From the NCBI GenBank assembly GCA_020846515.1, contig JADLDX010000334.1:1-5283 (forward strand): a stretch of 5,283 nucleotides of DNA. Reading direction: 5' to 3'. The notes below the pieces were generated by a model. The model was not told the origin of the DNA, made no database searches, and saw nothing but the letters and a program-made list of their open reading frames with translations. This document shows, one piece after another, positions 1-4,688 of the stretch (positions are counted from its first letter, which is position 1; every line of letters begins with the position of its first letter). The DNA is from Pirellulaceae bacterium. GTDB taxonomy: Bacteria; Planctomycetota; Planctomycetia; Pirellulales; Pirellulaceae. Position numbers and translations under genes: made by a program.

Positions 1-110
1 CCCGGTGTCCCCAAGAGATGAGAGCCCAGCGAATTTAAATGATTGATAACCAGCAGGGCATCCATGGCTGTGATATGACTGTCCGAATTGATATCAAAAA
101 CTGAAGGCGA
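1..110 (-). other. Dockerin-like C-terminal module of the Calx-beta remnant (partial)
   Basis: The translation contains FDINSDSHITAMDALLVINH, which matches the first dockerin loop-helix pattern (D-x-N-x-D-x-x-I-T-x-x-D-A-L). This type is common at the C-termini of large planctomycete secreted proteins, where it follows a PW-x-N linker. Loop residues D, N and D that would bind calcium are visible, with S and H where many copies have G. Only one repeat is seen before the edge (ending LGSHLLGTPG), so the second half, if present, lies outside the window. Confidence 0.75.
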
Positions 111-1025
111 GTTCCTCCAGGGCTTGGGCAAGCCATCATCCACGGACAAGACGCCTGGGTTGGATTGATAGGCCACGTTGGTCGAAGTAATGGAAACGGT
201 GCGCACCGGATTGCGGAATCCAGCTACCGGTGTGACCATGAAATTCACAAAGCTTTCACCGGCAGGAATGACTACTTCGGTGGGGACCGTCAACGCTGTC
301 GTATCACTGCTGCTCAATTGCACTGTGACCGGCGAATGGACATCTGAGTTGCTACGAATTACGCTACCGCTAAAACCTCCGGCCGAAGCCAACACGTTCG
401 TATTCGAAAAGACCACACTCAGCGTCTCCCAATCGCTGACTCACAACGTTTGCGAGCCGCCTCTCAACCCTACTGCAGTCGCCGATAGGACAGTCGATTG
501 CTGACCATCCAGCAGTGCATCATCCACGGCTGTGACCACAAAGGTCGCGGTTGCTTCGCTGACATCACTGCTTGTTAGAGTCACTTCAAGGGACGCAGTC
601 GTTGGCCCGCTGCGCTGCAAAGTTGCCGTGGAGCGACCATCTCTCTCGGAGATTGTGGTCGGGTTGAGCGTCAGCGTCAGGCCAGGGGTCTCATTGTCAG
701 TAACGGCGATCGTGGCAGTGCCCTCGGTCAATCCCGTACTGGTCGCCGTTAAGACGACAGTTTGAGTTCCATCGACAAGCGAATCATCAACGGCTGTGAC
801 GGTGAAGGTTCCAAAGGCAACGCCGGCAGGTATGACGATTGAGGCTGGTACGGTGGCCTCGGTGGTGTCGCTACTGACAAGTGCCACTGCAATCGCAGCG
901 GTCGTTGGTCCGGTGCGTTCGATGCGTGCCGTGGCCGAGCCGCCATTCTCGGCGATGGAGCTTGGGTCGACGGTGAACGTCAGCTTGGGTTGCTCGGACG
1001 TTTCGTTATCGGTAACCAGGTTGGC
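1..1025 (-). pseudogene. C-terminal remnant of a Calx-beta repeat protein with dockerin, interrupted by a stop codon
   Basis: On the minus strand three Calx-beta-like repeats can be read, at about 995-693, 690-425 and 425-150. They are followed by a linker (PWRNSPSVFDINSDSHITA) and a dockerin calcium loop with helix (MDALLVINHLNS) at about 110-30; the frame is still open at base 1. Such proteins are usually large, secreted and calcium-binding, acting in adhesion or surface assembly. Three signs of decay are visible. Recognisable homology starts only near VTDNETSE (about 1016), and upstream codons read into repeat-rich DNA with no signal peptide or ribosome site. Repeat 2 lacks 13 residues present in repeat 1 (junction near 547). 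An in-frame TGA lies at 441-443, after which the same frame is open for about 146 codons and clearly continues repeat 3. A sequencing error at the TGA cannot be excluded. The family call is firm; pseudogene status is inferred. Confidence 0.75.
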
Positions 1026-1087
1026 ACCGCCGGCTGGAATCCTCCGTCCCTTCGGGACTAGGTGGATCGCTGCGCGGTTGTCGGGGG

Positions 1088-1107
1088 AACAGTTGGGGAC
1101 AACTGTT
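1088..1107. repeat. Perfect 8-bp inverted repeat (stem-loop)
   Basis: AACAGTTG (1088-1095) and CAACTGTT (1100-1107) are exact reverse complements around a GGGA loop. There is no T-run on either strand directly after the stem, so it does not look like an intrinsic terminator. It could be part of a dispersed repeat or a protein site. Confidence 0.55.
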
Positions 1108-1113
1108 GTTGGC

Positions 1114-1139
1114 CACGAATAGCACGAATCCTCACGAAT
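1114..1139. repeat. Three CACGAAT direct repeats spaced about one helical turn
   Basis: CACGAAT occurs at 1114-1120, 1123-1129 and 1133-1139, with start-to-start distances of 9 and 10 bp. The spacing is close to one DNA turn, so all copies would face the same side. Related ATTCGTG strings are, from memory, frequent in intergenic DNA of planctomycetes and verrucomicrobia, so a dispersed element is as likely as a binding site. Confidence 0.5.
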
Positions 1140-1202
1140 AAAATACCGAGCATTTGCTGCGCGAGAATTCATGAGATTTCGTGCGGATCATGGCAGGAAC
1201 CG

Positions 1203-1242
1203 GGGCTAACGCCCTGCGGCTGATGGATATCAGCTTTAGCCC
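1203..1242. repeat. Nested stem-loop just upstream of the blaI-like promoter
   Basis: The outer arms GGGCTAA (1203-1209) and TTAGCCC (1236-1242) pair perfectly. Inside them GCTGAT (1219-1224) and ATCAGC (1229-1234) pair around a GGAT loop. It ends 10 bp before the -35 box. No T-run follows on the plus strand. It looks REP-like, and could alternatively insulate or regulate the promoter. Confidence 0.5.
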
Positions 1243-1251
1243 AAGACGCTG

Positions 1252-1279
1252 TTGACACGACTCTAACAGCTGCTACTAT
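1252..1279 (+). promoter_or_regulatory. Sigma70-type promoter of the blaI-like / M56 operon
   Basis: A consensus -35 box TTGACA lies at 1252-1257 and a -10-like TACTAT at 1274-1279 (4 of 6 matches), separated by 16 bp. TATAAA at 1277-1282 is a second -10 choice with 19-bp spacing. Transcription would start near 1286-1290, giving a leader of roughly 55-60 nt before the GTG start at 1346. This is the only clear promoter-like sequence I see ahead of the operon. Confidence 0.55.
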
Positions 1280-1303
1280 AAAACCAAATCTAAAAAACCA
1301 AAT
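1276..1303. promoter_or_regulatory. 14-bp tandem repeat overlapping the -10/start region, candidate autoregulatory operator
   Basis: CTATAAAACCAAAT (1276-1289) is followed immediately by CTAAAAAACCAAAT (1290-1303), 13 of 14 bases identical. The pair overlaps the -10 box and the predicted transcription start, the place where a repressor would block initiation. BlaI/MecI proteins are known to repress their own operon from sites in this position, though the staphylococcal operators are TACA/TGTA dyads and these are direct repeats. The repeat is seen; the operator role is inferred. Confidence 0.4.
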
Positions 1304-1332
1304 GACGCAAGTGGCTTAGGGATACGCGATCG

Positions 1333-1340
1333 AAGGAGGA
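1333..1340 (+). promoter_or_regulatory. Strong ribosome binding site that fixes the GTG start of the blaI-like gene
   Basis: AAGGAGGA is a near-perfect Shine-Dalgarno sequence ending 5 nt before GTG at 1346. It decides in favour of this non-ATG start. It is much stronger than anything ahead of the downstream gene, where only a weak GGA (1774-1776) lies 10 nt before the ATG. Confidence 0.8.
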
Positions 1341-1345
1341 ACGAA

Positions 1346-1747
1346 GTGGCTCGACCTAAGGCGAAAGAACTGACAGAACGCGAGTTAGAGGTTATGCACG
1401 TTTTCTGGGGACAGGGTGAATCCACGGCGGCCGATGTGCGCGACGCACTCCAGTCGCAAGGGCGAGACTTGGCGTACACGACCGTCGCCACACTCGTCCG
1501 CATCTTGCTCGACAAACAATTCCTAACGCAGACCTGCGATGAACGACCGTTCAAATTCAAACCAGCGCGCAGCTATGAAGAAGTCTCCCGTACCATGCTG
1601 GGCGATCTGGTGCAAAAAGTCTTTGGAGGTTCGCGAACACGCCTCTTGGTGCAACTGTTCGACGAAGGAAAACTCTCCCCGCAAGAACAACAACGTCTCC
1701 GAGAGATCCTGGACGCACAAAAGCAGAAACCCAGAGGCAAGAAGTAG
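1346..1747 (+). CDS. BlaI/MecI/CopY-family transcriptional repressor
   Basis: A 133-residue cytoplasmic DNA-binding protein, the usual size for the family. The winged-helix domain covers about residues 6-75: LTERELEVMHVFW is the first helix, TAADVRDAL and LAYTTVATLVRIL form the helix-turn-helix region, and residues 57-72 form the wing. Residues 76-126 form the helical dimerisation part, ending in LSPQEQQRLREIL, which aligns with the same segment of staphylococcal BlaI. By that alignment the protease-sensitive bond (Asn101-Phe102 in S. aureus BlaI) corresponds to Leu104-Phe105 here. It begins with GTG behind a strong ribosome site and is the first gene of the operon, 39 bp ahead of the M56 partner. 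In known systems such a repressor is cleaved after the sensor is activated, freeing the operon and its targets. Family assignment is strong; the target genes are unknown. Confidence 0.9.
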   Translation: MARPKAKELTERELEVMHVFWGQGESTAADVRDALQSQGRDLAYTTVATLVRILLDKQFLTQTCDERPFKFKPARSYEEVSRTMLGDLVQKVFGGSRTRLLVQLFDEGKLSPQEQQRLREILDAQKQKPRGKK

Positions 1748-1786
1748 CACTCGCAAAACATAAGCACTCCCACGGAATCCCAAATC

Positions 1787-4471
1787 ATGACCGCAGTTGG
1801 AAGCCTTTTGATCTGTGTTTTGCAAGTGACCCTGGTGGCTGCGTTTGGAATCGCACTGAACTTGATCATGCGCCGCTGGCTGAAAGCCTCGGCCACACTG
1901 CCGCTAGTGATCACGCTGCTGTCGGTAACTTTGCTAACGCTCTTTAGTTTCAGTTCCTGGCCAAGCTGGTTGAACGAGTCGCGCCCAACGTTAGTCTCGG
2001 CCACCGATAGCGCACAACCACATTCGCTCCAACGCGATGCCCATGACCAGGCACTGCCTGAGCTTGCCCGGGCGACCAACTCAGGAGATGCGTTCAACAT
2101 CGTTTCGACTAACAATGCCCTTGCGGACATGATTGCTTGGGTGGAAAGTCTATCCTCTGCAGCTGTGCCCGCCCAGAACATCCCATCAGCGACGGCTTGG
2201 ACGGTGGGGCAGATGGTTGGATCGCTGGTCCTGTTGTGTTTGGCTATAGGCCTGATCCGGTTGGCCGGTGGTCTGCTGGGAGTGCGGATGTTTGTACGTG
2301 AAAGTCGCCCGCTCGATAATCGCCAGTTGCTCGATCAAGTGGATCTGATTCGCGCGGAGCTTGGTTGCACGCGAAGCGTTGAGCTACGCGAATCCAAGCA
2401 GCTATCGCTGGCTGCGACCGTCGGCTGGCGGCGGCCAGTGGTGCTGCTCTCCGAACGCTGGCGCAGTTGGACGGAGATTCAGCTGCGGAGCATTCTCGCG
2501 CACGAGATCGCGCATATACAACGCGGGGATTTTCTAGCCACTGTCTGTGCGCAGCTCGGATTGCTGCTGCATTTTTATCATCCGCTCATCCACTGGCTGG
2601 CTCATCGCTTGCGACTGGAACAGGAATTGGCTGCGGACGCTATGGCGGCCAAATTGGTTGGGGGCTCGCGGGCTTACCTAGACGCGATCGGAGAGCTAGC
2701 ACTGAAACACTCGTCGGAACCAATGGGCTGGCCGGCCCATTCCTTTCTGCCAACCCGCAGAACGTTTTTGAGGAGAATCGAAATGCTTCGAGATCTTAAG
2801 TTTCTGTCGGGCAGTGGGTCTGGCACCATGCGTTGGGCCACAACCCTGGGCATAGTCGCCGTCACCGCAGTGGTCATCGGCTTGCGACCGCCGGGCACTA
2901 GCCCAACGGCCAGCCAGCTCCTAGCGCAAACGCCCACGCAACCTGCGGCCTCGCAACCTGCGGCAAGTGGACCAGCCGCCGCACCAAGTTCGCCGTTGAT
3001 GGCCAGGTTCGTCCCGGAAGCAACTGCGGTCGTGGCGGTCGTGCGGCCCGCGCACATCTGCAGCGCGGCCGACAAACTCGTCGCCGAGAAACTCATTTCC
3101 GGCGATTTGCTCGCGCCACTTGAAATGTTTAGCGAAGTCACACAAGCCACCATTGTTTACATACCAAATAAAGCTCAACCGGCACCCGCATTGGCCGTGT
3201 GCTTGACCTTCAACGATCAAGAGGCCCGCGGTCGCTTTGAACCCCGTACCTCTCCAAACCCGAGTGTCACTTGGCGAAAAGCCAGTCTGTTGCTCTACGA
3301 GTATGAAAAATCTGCGGATGGACGCACGGGCCGATACTTTCCAGACGACAAGACCATCGTCATTGGCGACGACTTCGTCGTGCAGCAGATGATCCTCACG
3401 GCTGGGAAGTCACTATCGCCGTTGACGCAAACGGAGAGTTGGAATTCCGCCACGTCAGGCTTGATGGTGGCCTCGGTCGGGTCGAGCGGCTTGAGCAAAA
3501 TTGCCAGTCCGTTTGAAAGCGTACCAACTTTCGCCATGTTCTCTCCCTTGTGGCGCTCTGCCAGTGGGCACACATTGGCGGCCAATCTGGACGATCAACT
3601 TCGCCTTACGCTTACCACCCAGGCAAGCGATCAGGCTAGTTCGAAAAAGATCGAAGCCACCCTGCGTGCCGCCGTCGCCATGCTCTCGAACATGCTCAGC
3701 ATGGCCAGCAGCAGCCCCGATGAAAGCATTAAAAAATCTGCCCAGGTACTAACCAAACTGCTTGAGTCTCACCAGTTGGCAGCCACCACTGGCACAGAAA
3801 TTCAGCTCGCAGTCGAAATGGATATGGAGAGCATCGCACGATTCCTGATCGCACCGCTTGCCGCTGCGAAGGCTGCTGCTGGACGACAATTGCAGTCGAA
3901 CAATATGAAGCAAGTTGGCCTGGCGCTTCACATATATCACAGCGCCCATGAGAGCTTTCCTCCTGCAGTCTTGGTTGACCCTGACAGTGGCATGAAGCGG
4001 AGTTGGCGTGTGGAGTTGCTTCAATATCTGGACGGCACCGGCGATTTGTACAAGCAATATAGAACCAATGAAGCTTGGGACAGTCCGGAAAACATGAAGG
4101 TATTGAAGCAGATGCCTGGCGTGTTCCGCCATCCGTCGCAGCCACTTGACTCGACATCGACCGCCCTCACCGCTGCCTATGGTGAGGGGCTGTTCTTTGG
4201 TCGGTCAACCAAAGGTACGTCTATGAACCAAATAACCGACGGCACATCGAATACGGTGGCTTTCTTGGAAGCGAAAACCGAAATCCCCTGGACGAAGCCA
4301 GAAGATATCGAGATCGACGTGACCAAAGAGATTGTACCGGCGTTGGGTGGCTTTGATTCCACCGGTTACCACATCGGCTTGGCTGACGGAAGTGTGAATT
4401 ATGTTTCTAAACTGATTGATATCAGCCTGTTGAAAAAGCTGCTCACCATCGCTGGAGGCGAGCGAGATTAG
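1787..4471 (+). CDS. BlaR1-like M56 membrane metallopeptidase fused to a DUF1559-type extracytoplasmic domain
   Basis: An 894-residue predicted sensor-protease. Two membrane segments (about 6-28 and 36-56), an outer loop and a third segment (about 142-165) precede the M56 domain (about 178-345). That domain has the zinc motif HEIAH (His239, Glu240, His243) and a third ligand in EQELAAD (Glu280, then Asp284), so it should be catalytic. A fourth segment (350-367) leads to a Pro/Ala-rich linker (371-403), an unrecognised region (404-690) and a DUF1559-like part. The last has QSNNMKQVGLALHIYH (703-718), SFPP (723-726), ITDGTSNTVAFLEA (816-829) and ADGSVNYVSKLID (866-878). Membrane order matches BlaR1/MecR1, with protease inside and sensor outside. 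The penicillin-binding sensor is missing. It lies 39 bp behind the BlaI-family gene, so cleavage of that repressor is inferred. The ATG has only a weak ribosome site. The activating signal is unknown. Confidence 0.88.
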   Translation: MTAVGSLLICVLQVTLVAAFGIALNLIMRRWLKASATLPLVITLLSVTLLTLFSFSSWPSWLNESRPTLVSATDSAQPHSLQRDAHDQALPELARATNSGDAFNIVSTNNALADMIAWVESLSSAAVPAQNIPSATAWTVGQMVGSLVLLCLAIGLIRLAGGLLGVRMFVRESRPLDNRQLLDQVDLIRAELGCTRSVELRESKQLSLAATVGWRRPVVLLSERWRSWTEIQLRSILAHEIAHIQRGDFLATVCAQLGLLLHFYHPLIHWLAHRLRLEQELAADAMAAKLVGGSRAYLDAIGELALKHSSEPMGWPAHSFLPTRRTFLRRIEMLRDLKFLSGSGSGTMRWATTLGIVAVTAVVIGLRPPGTSPTASQLLAQTPTQPAASQPAASGPAAAPSSPLMARFVPEATAVVAVVRPAHICSAADKLVAEKLISGDLLAPLEMFSEVTQATIVYIPNKAQPAPALAVCLTFNDQEARGRFEPRTSPNPSVTWRKASLLLYEYEKSADGRTGRYFPDDKTIVIGDDFVVQQMILTAGKSLSPLTQTESWNSATSGLMVASVGSSGLSKIASPFESVPTFAMFSPLWRSASGHTLAANLDDQLRLTLTTQASDQASSKKIEATLRAAVAMLSNMLSMASSSPDESIKKSAQVLTKLLESHQLAATTGTEIQLAVEMDMESIARFLIAPLAAAKAAAGRQLQSNNMKQVGLALHIYHSAHESFPPAVLVDPDSGMKRSWRVELLQYLDGTGDLYKQYRTNEAWDSPENMKVLKQMPGVFRHPSQPLDSTSTALTAAYGEGLFFGRSTKGTSMNQITDGTSNTVAFLEAKTEIPWTKPEDIEIDVTKEIVPALGGFDSTGYHIGLADGSVNYVSKLIDISLLKKLLTIAGGERD

Positions 4472-4481
4472 CGACAGCGCG

Positions 4482-4509
4482 GTCGACAGAACGCAGTCGA
4501 CAGAACGCG
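4482..4509. repeat. 14-bp tandem duplication just after the M56 gene
   Basis: GTCGACAGAACGCA (4482-4495) and GTCGACAGAACGCG (4496-4509) are adjacent and match at 13 of 14 positions. They begin 11 bp after the TAG stop and so lie in the 3' untranslated region of the operon transcript. Slippage is the simplest origin; no function is evident. Confidence 0.6.
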
Positions 4510-4533
4510 GCGCGACGGCCATCCACCGCGTTC
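4503..4533. repeat. 8-bp inverted repeat in the 3' untranslated region
   Basis: GAACGCGG (4503-4510) and CCGCGTTC (4526-4533) are perfect reverse complements around a 15-nt loop. The left arm overlaps the second copy of the tandem duplication. There is no T-run, so it is not a terminator by itself, but in RNA it could protect the 3' end upstream of the terminator that follows. Confidence 0.45.
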
Positions 4534-4541
4534 GGCAAGGG

Positions 4542-4588
4542 GAGCGATCACACCGTGCAAGGGTTGGCAGCGGAGTGGTCGCTCTTTT
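4542..4588 (+). terminator. Rho-independent terminator of the blaI-like / M56 operon
   Basis: GAGCGATCAC (4542-4551) pairs with GTGGTCGCTC (4575-4584) over 10 bp with one G-U wobble, and TTTT follows at 4585-4588. The stem extends inward after one A-A mismatch: CCG (4553-4555) pairs with CGG (4571-4573), then TGC (4556-4558) pairs with GCA (4567-4569) after a one-base bulge, leaving an 8-nt loop. It lies 70 bp after the M56 stop codon. The T-run is on the plus strand only, so it serves the operon and not the convergent transposase. Confidence 0.75.
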
Positions 4589-4600
4589 GATTTACTGCGT

Positions 4601-4626
4601 CGCCTTTCGCTCCGCGAAAGCAGGCG
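4601..4626. repeat. REP-like palindrome near the transposase
   Basis: CTTTCGC (4604-4610) and GCGAAAG (4614-4620) pair perfectly around TCC. The outer CGC (4601-4603) and GCG (4624-4626) pair if CAG at 4621-4623 is bulged out. Compact GC-rich palindromes next to a REP-associated transposase gene are the usual form of REP elements. Assignment to a REP family is inferred and would need copies elsewhere in the genome. Confidence 0.5.
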
Positions 4627-4651
4627 TGGGAGTTGTGACTATCTCGTGCCC

Positions 4652-4672
4652 CCCACCGGCTTGTCCGGTGGG
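4652..4672. repeat. Second REP-like hairpin directly after the transposase stop
   Basis: CCCACCGG (4652-4659) and CCGGTGGG (4665-4672) are perfect arms around a CTTGT loop. On the minus strand the hairpin starts 16 nt after the transposase stop. No T-run follows it in that direction, so termination is a weaker explanation than a REP or an end structure recognised by the transposase. A GGAG tetranucleotide overlaps the arm edge at 4671-4674. Confidence 0.5.
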
Positions 4673-4688
4673 AGCAACAGTTTGTCAG

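Larger units (their letters stand above)
1026..1251. other. Repeat-rich non-coding stretch between the Calx-beta remnant and the blaI-like promoter
   Basis: I see no believable gene here. A minus-strand frame runs on to an ATG at 1172, but that part has no resemblance to Calx-beta, no signal peptide and no ribosome site. The stretch holds a small hairpin GTCCC-TTC-GGGAC (1046-1058), a perfect 8-bp inverted repeat (1088-1107), three CACGAAT direct repeats (1114-1139) and a nested hairpin (1203-1242). This density of short repeats resembles dispersed intergenic repeats of planctomycete genomes, which is an impression from memory. Confidence 0.6.

Noticed and set aside
178..1122. Plus-strand open frames opposite the Calx-beta remnant
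   Set aside because: They are antisense to clear Calx-beta repeats and have Ala/Val/Ser-rich content typical of complementary strands; no domain and no ribosome site.
1114..1139. CRISPR-like array from the CACGAAT repeats
   Set aside because: Repeats are 7 bp with 2-3 bp spacers, far too short for a CRISPR array, and no cas genes are nearby.
441..1172. An intact 243-residue minus-strand gene starting at the ATG at 1172
   Set aside because: Its first 50 or so residues are translated repeat DNA, there is no ribosome site or signal peptide, and the frame's homology continues past its TGA. It is better described as a fragment of a decayed gene.
1252..1303. A classic BlaI/MecI dyad operator (TACA/TGTA) at the promoter
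   Set aside because: No TACA-N-TGTA type dyad is present; GTTGAC/TCTAAC around the -35 box is only a partial inverted match.
1573..3220. Several long minus-strand and shifted-frame open frames inside the repressor and M56 genes
   Set aside because: They overlap genes with strong family motifs and show no recognisable domain of their own.
3640..3650. A Ser-x-x-Lys match (SSKK) in the outer part of the M56 protein as a penicillin-binding active site
   Set aside because: Isolated short match without the accompanying S-x-N and K-T-G motifs in the expected order, in a predicted loop-helix segment.
4652..4672. Intrinsic terminator for the transposase
   Set aside because: The hairpin is strong but the minus-strand sequence after it is G-rich (GGGGGGCACG) and not a T-run, so it fits a REP-like element better.
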